64,000 bases of DNA. It comes from Branchiostoma floridae (Eukaryota > Chordata > Leptocardii > Amphioxiformes > Branchiostomatidae). The notes below the pieces were generated by a model, which saw nothing but the letters and a program-made list of their open reading frames with translations, had not been told where the DNA came from and searched no databases. The stretch lies in the NCBI RefSeq assembly GCF_000003815.2, contig NC_049993.1, positions 11,813,436 through 11,877,435 of the forward strand, written 5' to 3'. Positions within the stretch are counted from its first letter, which is position 1. Each line of letters begins with the position of its first letter. This document shows, in pieces, positions 10,990 to 24,300 of the stretch. The translations under genes and the position numbers were made by a program.

Positions 10990-13254
10990 ATGTCTCTCGC
11001 ACGTATCATCAGATCTGCGATGACATGGGGCATCGCAAGTTTCTACGGCTCCGTAATGCTCGTTACCATGACGCTAGGCGCTATCAGGCGCGGGCCACGA
11101 GCGTTCTTCGGCTACAAGGTTCGGCAGGACCGCCCCAAGTGTCTGGACGACCCGGAGCTGGGCACGCACGGGTACGTGCGGCTGAAGAGCAGCGGGCTGA
11201 GGTTCCACTATGTGGCGGCAGGGGAGAGGGGCAAGCCGCTCATGCTGTGTCTGCACGGCTTCCCGGAGTGTTGGTACTCCTGGAGACACCAACTCAAGGA
11301 GTTCAGGTATGCGGTAGTCACCGTACACCCGTGAGAGAGGAAACCAAATTATGCTTGGTAATTTTACCTCAGAGAGTTGATTAATAAATAAGTAGCTCAT
11401 GGCTGTGTACAAATTCTTTTTGTGTTGATACGCCTTCAAGTTGGGGATAACTTTAGTTGCATTCAAAGTGCAATGCTTAAACATTTCTGGTGATGGTATT
11501 TTGTTTTTGTGATTGTTTTTAGTATAATTATCCCCTGAGAATTGTTTTAGCCTAGGGATGGATTTTTGTTACTAGTATTGCAACCAACCTGGGAAAAAGT
11601 CAATTAGGATAAGCTAGAGGCAGTATATTTAGCCAATGAGATTCCCTTGGCCCATGTACTACATGCATGTACCTTGAAAACCTAATAATACATTGTACAT
11701 GTGTATGATCAAAAAGTGTCAATGGGTATAGCTATAACGTTATGAAAATGATAACGGAAAAAAAAAAACATCGGTCACGGGTATCTACTCCATACAAAAT
11801 CTCGAAATATATTTGGCCCAAATGTTGAATCCTTTCCATGCAAATGCAAGGAGAATTGGAAATACAGTAGACAAGCCAGTTAATTGCACAACCCTTCCTA
11901 TAATTGCACGGAATCCCAAGAAATCCGAACGGGTGCAGTCTAGCTGGATAGCTAGCATTACCACCTGGATGATTGCTGGCAAATGAGGTGTGCCATTAAT
12001 TTGATTAAACAGATTATACTGTTTTAGGAAAAATAGTTACATTTCTTTCCCTTTGGTAAAATAAGTGAACTATTATAAATGTCACACCTTTCAGGAACTC
12101 CTACCGTGTTGTCGCCCCCGACCTTCGCGGTTACGGTGAGACGGAATCCCCACAACCATTCGGTTATTGGGGATGGCCCAACTTCAGTGTGTCCCACCTG
12201 ACCAATGACGTGCGAGAGTTGATCGAGGCTTTAGGCTACAGTTCCTGTACCCTGGTGGCACATGACTGGGGCGGTGTGGTTGCCTGGCAGTTCGCTATTG
12301 ACCATCCTGATCTCGTGGACAAGTTGATCGTGATGAACATCCCACATCCTGGCATCTTTGCGAAGTACATGAGCACCCATTTCTCCCAGTTCCGCCGCTC
12401 CTGGTACATGTTTCTCTTCCAGTTGCCATGGCTACCAGAGATCTTAGTGAAATCCTTCGACTTTGAGGTAAGTGTACAGGAAGAAACTGTTTTTCATTTA
12501 AAGCTACAGGTGCCACATTGGTTCTTTCATAGTTTTACTGCAGGACAAAAATGTTCAAAGATGACCACATTGTTCCAAACAATTGTGTATGATTTGTTTG
12601 TCCAGATGATCAGTGATTGCTTCAAAGGCAAAGGGATGGGCTGCAGGCGCCGTGATGCCATAACAGACGAGGACTTAGAAGCCTTCAAGTACACCTTTGC
12701 CAGACCTGAGGCCAACATGTCTGGAGGTAGTGCATCCTATTCTTAGTGGATCCAATCTCCTCTGGGATTGGTGGAGTAGGAAATTTCCAGAGCAATGCTT
12801 CTCCTATTGGGTGACTGTTAGTGCGGTAACTCTAAGTGAGTTCAGCTTACTTTAAGTACAATTTTTGAGTACAATTAGGGAGTTGCTGTCCCAATCATGA
12901 GTGAGTTCAGTCTCTTAAAAAGTTTGCACTGAGCAAACTCGTTATTATAAGAAACATCATGTGATATGACATATGTGAAATGATTTATGCTTTCCTTCCA
13001 CTCACTTAGCCATCAACTACTACCGTGCTGCCTTCAAGGCACCCCCACCCCGCAGCTACAAGGGCACAAAGGTGACGTGCCCCACCCTGATGATCTGGGG
13101 GGACCAGGACGCGGCCTTAGAGGTGGGGCTGACTGAGGGGACGGACAAGTTTGTACCTGACTTTACTCTGAAGATGGTGCCGGGAGCCAGCCACTGGGTA
13201 CAGCAGGACCAGCCTGAGGTGGTCATTGGGATCATGAGGGATTGGCTGAAGTAG
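10990..13254 (+). CDS. EPHX4: EPHX4-like membrane-anchored epoxide hydrolase, copy A
   Basis: Four exons join in frame: 10990-11306, 12095-12467, 12606-12726 and 13010-13254, giving 351 residues. Residues about 12-31 form an N-terminal membrane anchor. An alpha/beta-hydrolase fold follows, with the oxyanion-hole motif HGFP (89-92), nucleophile Asp163 in HDWGG, a lid region, the lid tyrosine motif INYYR (272-276), acid Asp304 in WGDQD and catalytic His332 in [10 protein letters not shown]. The stretch [16 protein letters not shown] is almost the same as in vertebrate EPHX4, and all catalytic residues are present. The family opens epoxides (fatty-acid epoxides for EPHX3) to diols at the ER membrane; the substrate here is unknown. 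It may be co-orthologous to EPHX3 and EPHX4. A second copy lies 2 kb downstream. A poly(A) signal AATAAA lies at 13673. Confidence 0.95.
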
Positions 13255-13986
13255 ATCAATAGCAGGCATCTTAGCCTGGATGCCAGGCCATTTCTAGGTT
13301 GTACACAAGCAAGCTCTTCAGCTCCTAGGGAATATTACCACAGACACCCTCAGACCCTAAGATATGGAACTGGGGAATGTCTGTGGTAAAATTTCCTTGG
13401 GGGTATGTTGGCCCTCAAACTTCCTTGTGTAGGCTGTGGGCCTATCTCTAATAATGGTACAAAATGCATTCCAGCACTACCCATTGTCCTGACATACCTG
13501 AAGGCTTGGATCAATAGATCCTATTCAAGTTGCTGAAGAATTGAAATTACTAGAGTACAGAAGTGATATCATGTTTGCAGTGAGAACTTTAAAGATCATA
13601 ATCTCCTTTCTTGATAAATGGTTTTCTGGACCAAGAAATAGATTCTATAAATTTGAAGACAAATTGCTCAAGAATAAAACCTTCTAGAGTTCAGTAGTAA
13701 TTACATATTGGTGCAGTGTATGATGTTTGCTGTGTGAACTAGGATTATATTCTCCTTTCTTGGCAAATTGTTTTCTAGACAAAGAAATTAATTCTAATAT
13801 GAAGACAAAGTCTTGGGTTATTTTTTCAAATGAATGTGCAGTTCCAGAATTTCTAACAGTGACATATGAATTGATTTGTATCAATTTTGAAATTGATATG
13901 AAATCTATTGATTTGTATGAGTAGTAGTGTGTAAAAATATATTAAGATGATCACAAAAGTGGCAAACGAGTACTTCATATTCTGGA

Positions 13987-14023
13987 CAAGGAGGTTGAAT
14001 AGCTAGGGGATTCAACCTCCTTG
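13987..14023. repeat. Perfect 14-bp inverted repeat (hairpin)
   Basis: CAAGGAGGTTGAAT at 13987-14000 and its exact reverse complement at 14010-14023 are separated by 9 bases. The arms are T-poor after the stem, so this is not a typical terminator-like structure, and animals do not use those. It could be a small foldback element. Confidence 0.8.
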
Positions 14024-14499
14024 TTCTGGGCAAGTCAACCATCATCAAGGTACTTTTGTTACTGTAATCAAGGATCTATGAAATGGAACCTGTTTGTGAT
14101 TTAATATGGTGTATTGTAACTTGCATTGTAAATGCCAGCAGGCAAAGAATTATGAGACAAGTAATAGTTACCCCATGGGCGGGGCGAGTTTTCTGTGTAT
14201 ATCACCAGGCCCGCCTACCGAAAGTCCACAATCTTTCTTGTTATTGCTTGAAAAGCTGTGACAGACAGTGTCAGGCTGTAACAACACAAGGTCATTAATC
14301 TTGTCAAGACCTTCCAGGGCAAGGTGCCTGGAGAGACAGAAAGTCTGGTCATATTCCTCTGGGGAATTAGAAGTCTAGAGTAGGATTGGTCAGTTATCAC
14401 ATGACACAATTCTAGTCCCAGAAGATGGGCTCAAAGGTAAGCGAGGATTGGTCAGAACAGGTCACATGCGTAGATTTCTTGATATTACTAGTAGTAGTA

Positions 14500-14595
14500 C
14501 CACACTTTTCTTCTGAAATCACCACACTTTTCTCCTGATATCACCACACTTTTCTCCTCATTTGCATGAAATAGCAACACACTTTTTTCATAGCG
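14500..14595. repeat. Short direct repeats, CACCACACTTTTCTYCTG type
   Basis: Three imperfect copies of a unit around ATCACCACACTTTTCTCCTG occur in a row, followed by a fourth diverged copy (GCAACACACTTTTTTC). It is a minisatellite-like patch with no coding potential. Confidence 0.75.
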
Positions 14596-15209
14596 ACATA
14601 CTATGTGGATATAGCAACAGAAAATGGGGGCTTCTCATTGGCTGAGGGGAAGTAGCCATGGGCTAATAAAGGTTTTTTGAATTATAAAATCCGTTCTTTA
14701 TTCTCATGCAATTGTCTTGAGCTAAGCATCACTTAACGTTTACTGTGTCTGTAAGTTAGTAAACTAGTTGTTGTTGATGGAACCTCCTTGGTAATAATTA
14801 TGGTACACAGCCTGGAGGTAAATTAATTGGCGACAAATGTTATCTGAACGCGAACCCTAAATGATTTGGCCAACCAACTTGCCGAAGAGGTGGATTTGAT
14901 AAACGACCTGTTACCTTTGGGGTCAATGCCCTCAAGGGCGTTGGTCTGGTCGATTTGAATGTGGGGGCTACAACCGGATGAGATTAAAGTGAATATGATC
15001 CATTGTAGATTTTTTAATGCTAATTCTATTTAAAAATATGGTGTCAATTTTATTTTTAGAGTTTGCCTTCGATTAGAAATTTTGTATACATTGCACTTGT
15101 CAATGATATCTATAAACAGATATCACCACTCTAATGGTATGGTCTCACCAAGAATATTTACAACTGACCCGCAAGTTAACGTTAAGGAACTCTGAACTCG
15201 TGAGAAGAC

Positions 15210-18007
15210 ATGGGTTTCCTCAGTAATATCGTCCAAGTAGTTACAACTTGGGTCATCGCAAGTTTCTATGGTTCCTTGGTTCTCTTTTACGTGGTGCTCA
15301 GAATTATCAGGCGCGGACCCCGGGCGTTCTTTGGCTACAAGGTTCGGCAGGGCCGCCCCAAGTGTCTGGACGACCCGGAGCAGGGCACGCACGGGTACGT
15401 GCGGCTGAAGAGCAGCGGGCTGAGGTTCCACTATGTGGCGGCAGGGGAGAGGGACAAGCCGCTCATGCTGTGTCTGCACGGCTTCCCGGAGTGTTGGTAC
15501 TCCTGGAGACACCAACTCAAGGAGTTCAGGTATGCGGTATCGGGGTTTTCGGAAAACCCTGTCCAGTCCAGACAGGGAAATGGGGCGGAAAACCCTGTCC
15601 AGTCTGAAAAGAGGGTCTGCATAGGGGTTCCTGGCAATACTTAAAACTATTTAAGACAGCAGACAGCACTTTAATACACTAAATTGATACACATAACTAA
15701 CGTTTTTTTAGGTGGCGGTATAATGGCACATGGTGGAATTATGATAGTCGATGTTAACCTATTAAAGTTGCATTCAAAGTGCAATGAAAGGTTTCTGACA
15801 GAGATGGCTCATGTTGTACAGTGATCCATGGTCATGTCAGGAAATGCAAGTATGATTTCTTCCTTGAAGTATGGCATAATTTGCATAATTGATGAGGATA
15901 TTCTGTCAAAGCAGTTTTTTTTTCAATGTATCATTTGTCCCGGACAGGATATGGTCTTTACATTTAGGGGGTGATAGCATTTCATGTGAGGACAAGGTGG
16001 GGCAGCCAGGTTTGAGCCCCCTAACATTAACTTTTGGAACTGCAGAGGGATTTTTGTACCAAAAATTCCAAAGGGGATAACTGAAGAAAGGAATGATGGA
16101 ATTCCATCATTTTAGACATGCAGGTACTGTAGTGAAGGCAAAGATGCACACAGTGACATGCACATTATGCAAATGAAGACCTAACTTGCATAATCGATGA
16201 GGAAATTGTACAAATACTACAATTCCATTACTTTCCATCACAGGACTTTAGTAAACTTAACAAAATGTAATTCATGACAGGTGGAACATAGCATATATCA
16301 AACATGCAAATCAGGAACTGATTTGCATAATTCATTGATACAAAAAGTCTCAATGATAAATGATATGAAATTTGTACTTGTGATGTGTTAGTTGATGGTG
16401 AACATGGCCATGCATTGATCATGCAAATCAATGTCTGAAATTATTACATCGATTATAAAAACAGCTACAGTGAAAAGAAAAAAAAACGTGCATCACCGCG
16501 CAGGCCCATGCAGAGGACATGCTAAACTACATATGAATGTGGCAAAGGGAACATAAAGATACAGATGCGAATGTGCGTTACATGGACATAAACAATAGTC
16601 TGTTGCTGGAGGTTACCATCCGGTCACAGACTAACTAATTACTCTCTATTATAATGTATTACACCCTGTGTTCTTTCAGGAACTCCTACCGTGTTGTCGC
16701 CCCCGACCTACGCGGTTATGGTGAGACGGAATCCCCACAACCATTCGGTTATTGGGGCTGGCCCAACTTCAGTGTGTCCCACCTGACCAATGACGTGCAA
16801 GAGTTGATCGAGGCTTTAGGCTACAGTTCCTGTACCCTGGTGGCACATGACTGGGGCGGTATCATTGCCTGGCTGTTCGCTGTTGATCATCCTGATCTCG
16901 TGGACAAGCTGATCGTGATGAACGCCCCCCATCCTGGCACCTTTATGAAGTACATGAGAACCCATTTCTCCCAGTTCCGCCGCTCCTGGTACGTTTTCTT
17001 CTACCAGTTGCCATGGCTACCAGAGAACATGGTTAAAGCCTTTGACTTTCAGGTAGGTTGGGGAGATTCAGAGACAGTTTGCTCTTTTAATGGCTCTTTT
17101 TAATGACTAATGCAATGTACTGCTATAAACTGTTGAGCTATACACACTACTAAGAGAATTTGAAAGAAAGGTGCTTTTTTCAGACCCTCTAATCGAATGT
17201 CTTCTTATTTAGCAATGCAATCTGACTACTAAGATGTATATTATAAGTTTATTTGGTTGCTAGAATATGATACTACCCTACACGAGAACACATTGCAATT
17301 CCATAATCTGTAATTTCTGTCTCTGTATTCTTCAGTTAATCTACGGTGCCTTCAAAGGTAAAGGCATGGGCTGCAAACGTCGTGATGCCGTAACTGAAGA
17401 AGACTTAGAAGCTTTCAAGTACACCTTTGCCAGACCTGGAGTTAACATTTCTGCAGGTATCGGTGCTGTCTTCATTTTGTTGAAACTTCAATGGGCCTAA
17501 TCTGTATCTGTAAATTGTAAAAGGTCTCTTTTTCTTTGTCATCCAATTGGACATGTACTACTGGTACTACTATTGTTGTCAGGGCAATTTTTTACCTCCA
17601 CTCCCAAATATGAATAGATGATGTAGCATGAACAAGATAGACTCACTATTCCACAAATATGTCTTGTCTGCCCACCCTGTACTTCCTTTTTATAGCATTC
17701 TGTCTTTCTAAACTAAGGTTATATGATATAACATCCAACAATGTTTCTTCTGTTACTTTAAGCCATCAACTACTACCGTGCTATGTTGAAGCAGCCACCA
17801 CGCAGCTACAAGGGTACAAAGGTGACGTGCCCCACCCTGATGATCTGGGGAGACCAGGACGCAGCCTTAGAGGTGGGGCTGACTGAGGGGACGGACAAGT
17901 TTGTACCTGACTTTACTCTGAAGATGGTGCCGGGAGCCAGCCACTGGGTACAGCAGGACCAGCCTGAGGTGGTCAATGGGATCATGAGGGACTGGCTGAA
18001 GGCATAG
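15210..18007 (+). CDS. EPHX4: EPHX4-like membrane-anchored epoxide hydrolase, copy B
   Basis: Four exons at 15210-15529, 16680-17052, 17336-17456 and 17763-18007 join in the same phases as copy A and give 352 residues. The last three exons have identical lengths in both copies (373, 121 and 245 bases). The N-terminal anchor (about residues 10-33) differs from copy A, but HGFP, nucleophile Asp164 in HDWGG, INYYR, Asp304 and His332 are all kept, so it should be active. The 3' part of exon 1 and most of exon 4 are nearly identical to copy A, whereas the introns and the 5' part of exon 1 have diverged. Copy B ends in KA rather than K. Function is inferred to be epoxide hydrolysis at the ER membrane. 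Confidence 0.95.
15551..15604. repeat. Direct repeat just inside EPHX-B intron 1
   Basis: GGAAAACCCTGTCCAGTC occurs at 15551-15568 and again at 15587-15604. The first copy overlaps a small palindrome, CCCTGTC...GACAGGG (15557-15577). It starts about 20 bases after the splice donor, directly after the point where the two EPHX copies stop matching. Confidence 0.85.
15870..16435. repeat. AT-rich dispersed repeat patch with TTGCATAAT words
   Basis: EPHX-B intron 1 contains two related segments around TTGCATAATTGATGAGGA (about 15882) and TTGCATAATCGATGAGGA (about 16189), plus a looser third copy near 16322. They look like remnants of a repeated element. No coding potential is seen. Confidence 0.5.
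16436..16590 (-). repeat. Dispersed repeat shared with GIPC intron 1
   Basis: Read on the minus strand this segment runs from a word like CGCATCTGTATCTTTATG, through CCCTTTGCCACAT and GCATGTCCTCTGCA, to ATCGATGTAATAATTTCAGA. The same order of words occurs on the plus strand near 30451-30600 inside the GIPC gene. It is a copy of an interspersed element of unknown class. Confidence 0.8.
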
Positions 18008-21000
18008 AAGAGGGGACAGAAAGAACAGCATAGTATATTGAGGAGGATTTTGCTTTTGCACAACATTTCCAAACCGGGGCCTGGTTGCATTAATGCAACA
18101 TTCGGAAATTTATCAAGGAATGCAAGTTCTGCTCATTACTGATTTTGTTAATTTTCTGTGCATTTTCTTGTACTTTATATGACATTTTTGTTCCAGGCCC
18201 CAGTTTGGAAATCTGACCATAGCTTTACCGTGCTTGCTGGCATAGCCTGGCGTCCATCCGTTTTGAGCTTGTGTCTGCTTTGTAATGGGCATTTCTATAA
18301 ATCCAACTGCACATACACAGGTCAAAGGTGGAGGGCCCTGACTTGTAAACAAATCTCGTCTCTAAAATGGTTTGTACATATCCAGATATGTATGGTTTTG
18401 TTTATGTCTCTTGGGGACTTTCACCTTTGACCTGCACATGCCCAGATGGATCTGTGAACAACCTTTTAGTTGCTGCTAGCCCTCAAGGTACAGCATAGGT
18501 ATATAAATTAAAAGTGATTTGCATTTGCATAGATTTGCATACAATATTTACTTTACCAGGGGCATCTTGTCACGAATCAGGACTTCATTAATATGTTTTC
18601 ATATTTTGAGAAGAAATGATACATTAGACAAAGTGTGATGAGACATTAGAGACCAGTTTGATGTTTTAGGAGATTATGTTTGAAATTGCTTGGTGATGAC
18701 AGGCTTTTGCGATTTGGCAGGTTTGACATTGTATGAGCCAGGTTGTCATTTTAAAGACAATCCAGCTTTCAATCTAATCTTGTCAAAGGAAAAATTTGCA
18801 TGGGTAAACATTTAAGCTCATAATTGTTGGTAATCGTGTACTCTTCATGAGCACTCGTGGTCTCTATACCAGTACTAGTATCCTTTGTGCAGCCAAAACT
18901 ATACTGCAAAAATAATAACACAATAAATTGCAATTTGCACATTGACTTGGGAAAATTTATTGTGGTAAAACACTTGAATTGACCAGTCCTTCCAGTTCAG
19001 TGTGTTTCAGGTACACAGGCTCTACTGGCTACAACACAGTCCAACATTATTTCTAATATATAGTCATTGCAAAAAATTTCCTCAATATTCTTCCCATTAG
19101 TTTGCAATTATTGCAAATCAGAATGTCTCACATACCAGGCTACACATTCACAATATATTCAAACATTAAATAATGATTACTTTAATAATAATTACAACAT
19201 ATTTCTTATGTTACAAGTACTACATATTACTCCTTGGTACCAACCAAAAATCAAAGACTTGACAAAGGATCTTCTCTTGTACCACAATAGATAATACAAA
19301 ACACTAGGAGATGAAATTGTCAGTGTAGAGTTGAAAGAAGGTTACAGTTGATATTTGTTCATTGTGGCTTGTTGTATTAACCCTTCTCCATACAGGCGAA
19401 CATCTTAACCAATGTAAACATGGTACCAAATAATAATCTTTGCATGAAAAAGATAAAGCATCCTGGTGTGTACTAGGTAAACTTGACTGCCCAGATGTTT
19501 TTCACTAACATTCACGTCAGAGAATGAATCTTGCAACAACTTTTTTTACCTTGTTCTTGAATCTGAACAGCACTTCAATGACATTTCTTACCGTTAGATT
19601 GTACTGAAAATGACTGCTATGTTTAAGGTTAACATGTCACAAGGCACGTGCTATTACATTTGATATGTGAAAAGACTATAAGAATTGTGTCCTCTGGCTG
19701 GTAGCAATTACAAACTTGTAAAAACTTGTTAAAGACAGCAGTGATTTTGTCTTGGATAGCTGGTACTTCTTTTTGACACGCAAAATAGTTATTATACTAA
19801 GATATTCAAACATTCATTACATAATATATTAGTCCCAGCATAGTAGATTTGGATTAGAGAAAAGACTTTTTCAAACCCAATAGGACATTGTGGATATTTG
19901 GGTAATTTTGGGTAATTTAACACAATTAATGGTCCACACAGTGGTTACAGAGCAGTCTAGAAAAAGAAAGCCAAACAGGAAAGAAGGTATGCATCCAAAA
20001 ATCCAAAATTTATGTACGAGGTTGTTGGTGGGCTAAATGACATTTGAGTTACATTACACCCTCAAAAATGCCTCTTTTGTCATAACACATTCTGTAAGCA
20101 AACTAGAAGGTTACTAGATTACTAAAAAGGCACTTTTTACAACAGGTTCTGACCAGTTGAATAATAAGCAATTGCCATTGGACAGTTCTGCTTCAAACAA
20201 CAAAAGGAACCTCCTTGGTCAAAACCATATCTTTAAGCCGTATCTTTAAGTAGTATAAGGCAACAAATTTCTTGATCTTTCTTGGTCAAAAATTGGCCAA
20301 CATCATTTTCAACTTGGTTCTAACTTGATTTCCATTTCCACACATCGGGACAATTTAGAAACATGGTCAGTGATAAGAGTAAGTTACCTTTCATGTGATG
20401 GGCAGAGCTTAGAACTAAAGCCACAATATTATTCCCTTTTCAGTCATCTCAAATCTGCCACCCCCCTCCTCAAGCTGCCAAGAACACTTCCCCCTACTCA
20501 TTCCCTTCTTCACACTTGGCATCATTCACGCTTGATTTATAATCATATTCAAGATTGCTACTTTCAAACTAACACCTATCATTACACAACACTCACAGTT
20601 ACATTATACATGTATACCAAGATTAATTTTCATCAGGCTGGATTAATAAGGCACAGATTGATTAAACTTTGATTGTCAAAGATTCTAAGATTTAAAAACT
20701 TTGTACATCCAGATCCCACTTTGATTTGCTGTAAATAACCTTTACAGACCTTTCCAGAAATTGATGTTAAAATTAATTAAAATCTTCTGAAATAATTACA
20801 TACTGTCAATTCATATATTAGAGCTTCATTGTAGGATAAATATGATCATAGTCTATTTCATTTAGTCATATTAAATGAATAGAAAAATATTGTGTTCCAA
20901 AATGGTAATTCAGTGATTGATATAAAAATGTTCCTCTTATTTCAATAAGAATAGATCTGAAACACGGATATGTTGTATGCAACTTTTAGAAAATTTAATA

Positions 21001-21360
21001 CATTCTTATGAATTATGCATTTAGATTTATCAACTCATTGTCACAAACTTGTTTGTGGAGAAAAGTGAAGCTGTTTTTTGAAATATTTCTATCAAACTTT
21101 GCTTCTGGCCAATTTTGATGAGTTTCATCCTCTCTTGACTTGAGCATCATTTAGGTCACTTTTGAATGGATTCCATCTAAAAACAGGTAGATGTTAATGT
21201 TGCCATTATGAAGAAACCATCTTTCACTTACATTATTACAAAACAGATTACTTTTCATACTTTCTACCAAAACGACTTCATTGTACAATTCTGTGTCCTG
21301 CATTAACCAAGGAGGCGGAGGTTTCTTGGTACCCTTTGTAGGGTTATAACGACCTTGTCG
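18008..21360. other. Convergent intergenic region between EPHX-B and GIPC
   Basis: This holds the 3' UTRs of EPHX-B (plus) and GIPC (minus). It is AT-rich. The ORFs at 18113-18430, 19067-19294 and 20325-20672 show no domains or splice-compatible conservation. Apart from the small inverted-repeat element at 18065-18211, I see nothing further to name. Confidence 0.55.
18065..18211. repeat. Small element with about 20-bp terminal inverted repeats
   Basis: ATTTCCAAACCGGGGCCTGG at 18065-18084 pairs, with one mismatch, with CCAGGCCCCAGTTTGGAAAT at about 18192-18211. The interior is about 107 bases and contains the palindrome TTGCATTAATGCAA. It lies 60 bases after the EPHX-B stop, so it is probably in its 3' UTR. 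It is MITE-like. Confidence 0.7.
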
Positions 21361-24300
21361 TCAAATCCTGCCCATCTTGGCGTCTGAGATCGCTCCCCAT
21401 ACATCAAAGATGAACTCATCTGGGAAGGCAAACTCTCCCAGCCTGTCGTCTAGTGCCTGCGCAAACTCATCTGGGTTGTTTTTCGTCTTACATATGTCCA
21501 CCATTGTCTCAGCTGCAGGGATACAAGGAACAGATTTAAATAGGTATGCAGTAACTTTATTTCCTTATTTCAGGTACTCAAAGCCATAGCAGAGAAATAA
21601 CAAAGAGTACTATACAAGTTTAAAACTGCTCTTCCTCTTATTTCTGTTGCAAGAAATGAATATAGACTAAAACACATGACATCTTAACCTAGACTTAACC
21701 TGTACAATGTGTTTTGTTTTATACATACATTTGCATTTATCAATTTCATTTGGTTTTGCCAAGGGTTCCTTACCCAGTTCCATGTCTCTGATGCCCATGA
21801 ATGACTCCAACAGGTCGTCTATCTTCCTAGCTGCCCGCTCTTCAAATTCTGTAGGCTGTTAGAAACAAAAAACACAACTATTATTTCTTCTGTACTTTAT
21901 TTGTTTGTCATTATTCTGTCCTTCAAGTAGTATGAATATTATTGCAAACTTTAAAACATCTTTTTGATGACAGCCACCTGTATATTGTCGACTGCTGCCT
22001 ACCCATGTCAGGGATCCCAGCAGCAGTATAGTCAAATACTGGGTACTAAATGTACTAACCAGTTTAGTTTTTGTATCTGTTCAAATGTTAGTAAAACACA
22101 GTTACATAGAACCATATTCCATATTGGATTTCAGTGAAATTTTTACAGAATTATAACTGTTACCAAGGATCTATGACCTGGTGACCTCTCCCTCACAAGT
22201 TAGCTGACATTTGTACTACATCACATGTACAGGATTGTTCTAGAAATGTGTACAATGTGCTGTGGTATGATGTATGTGGGAGGCTTTACTTACAGCATCC
22301 TCCACAGTAGCCGGTCCCTTGGACCTCATCCTGAGGGTCTGCTTGCCTGTTCCCACCTTCTGTGGGGCAGCTTCCGTCTGGGCACCCTGCTTACTGGATC
22401 TGGGAGCAATATCAGCTGTAGGGGAGGGGGAAATACAATGTAGGTATTTGTTTACTACTCAGTAATACATGTTAGTTTAGGTCATTCCCACATCAGTACA
22501 CCAGTGCCCAGCCCCATTGCAATAGCCCGTGGGTCACACCTTTTTTGTGCAGTAGGGGGCTTAAGTGCACTTGAAGTGGTGTGTATTTGACTATCATATT
22601 TTCCCAAATGCTGAGTACTTAGTCTGAAGTAGAGGAAGTGAACCGTTTTTGAAAGTCAAGGGTATGATGCTGCCAGGGTCAACTAAGAACCTGTACCAAG
22701 TGCATCAATTTGGTGAATGCTCTAGTCACTTGTCCATTGAGTAATACTATACATGTACTACTTACATGTTATGAATATTAATTGTATTACACTCTCACAC
22801 AAGGATCAACTTGAAAAAGTACATTGAATGCGTTGAAATAGATACAGCAGTAACTTTGTGCTTTTACTTTGGACAAGAGGTTTAAAAAGTTGTCAACAAG
22901 GACAAGTTGCATTTGCATTATCCATTCTCCTGGTAGCAGGAAAATGCCCTGACAAGAATCAATGCCCTGTGTTCTTACCGAATGCCTTTCTGGGCTCCAC
23001 CAGCCTGATGGTGAAGGTGGTTCCCTCCTGCAGATCCTTTAACCTTTTGGCCACCTCATAATGCCGAGCACCCACCTGTTGGAATATAGCAAACACGGGT
23101 TAACACATTGGCAATATCTGTATTAAAAGTAAGCCACTATATTAGTATTCAAACTCAAAGGATAGTCAGAAGTATGATGGCAGTTGTCTTCAGATCTTGA
23201 TGTAAAAAAAAAATTACCAGTTTCAACTTTTTATCAGAGAGCCTTCATCTAGTGAGGAAGAGCAAAGCCACACTTTTATGTTGTCTAAAACAGGGTAGCT
23301 ATATTCTTTCCATAAGTCATTATACTAGGATCTAAGCCAGGCAGGGCATTTTTGTAAGAATACCAATCAGAATTTGACATCTCAGTTTGCACTGACTAGA
23401 TTAGCCAATAAGCATAAAGAATGTCATATTGAAAGTAATAATTATCATAAAACACTGGACCTAAAATGTAGCTGTACAGGACAATTAGCACATAAATATC
23501 CAGTTTACAAATCTTTGTTATCAGTATGATAACAAAGGTTTGATATAATAAAACAACCTTAATGGTTCAGACGTGACACTGTGTCACCCTACACTGTGTC
23601 TCACCAAGTTGGTCCCCTGGATAGCTTCAATGTGATCTCCCACGCACACAGTCTTGACGTTGTCCATGATGGAGTCTTCCTTGATACGTTTGATAAAGGC
23701 GTAGCCGGCTCCATTATCTGTTATCGTCAGACCAAGGGCTGGTGCTGATTTTGTTACCTACATAATTATAGAAAGGCAATTAGTCTGATGTTATTGTTCT
23801 GTCATTTCCTTTTCATTTCATTTTAGTAAATATTGTAAAACAGAATCGAGTACCAACTTTGCATCTAAGAATAAACTTTACTACATGAGCTACACCAAAG
23901 GGCAGTTTTACCAGATATACATAGTAAAATACTATGCAGATATTATCAATTTGTGGATGAGAAAGAAAATTAAAGTCATAATTTTCTGGATTCGATGTTC
24001 ACTTTTTTCACTCAACACCTTCTTTCAATTCTCCTAAACAGAGCTTAAGTAAACAAAAAGAAAATAATAGTTATTCTCTTCAATGTCCGTCAACATCTAC
24101 ACAGTTTTAAAATTTGTATCATCATCAGACTACAATCAATCTGCATTTTCATCGACTTGATTCTAGGGTTTCCGGAATTGATGGGGTGGGTTAGCGGCCC
24201 AGCCTGCTAGTGCACCCCATCAATTCCGGAAACCTCTTGATTCTTTAAGTATTTCACCTCTATGTCCTTGGTCTGTCCTCTGCAGTGTGCAAAGATGAAG

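Larger units (their letters stand above)
13255..15209. other. EPHX-A 3' UTR and EPHX-B upstream region
   Basis: The AATAAA at 13673-13678 is the likely poly(A) signal of EPHX-A. Beyond it lie a perfect hairpin (13987-14023) and a small direct-repeat patch (about 14500-14595). No convincing gene is seen; the ORFs 13684-13924 and 14083-14409 lack motifs. The EPHX-B promoter should be in the final part. Confidence 0.55.

Noticed and set aside
10911-11384. 157-residue ORF over EPHX-A exon 1 in another frame
   Set aside because: It is a shadow of the GC-rich exon; the EPHX frame has family motifs and correct splice phases.
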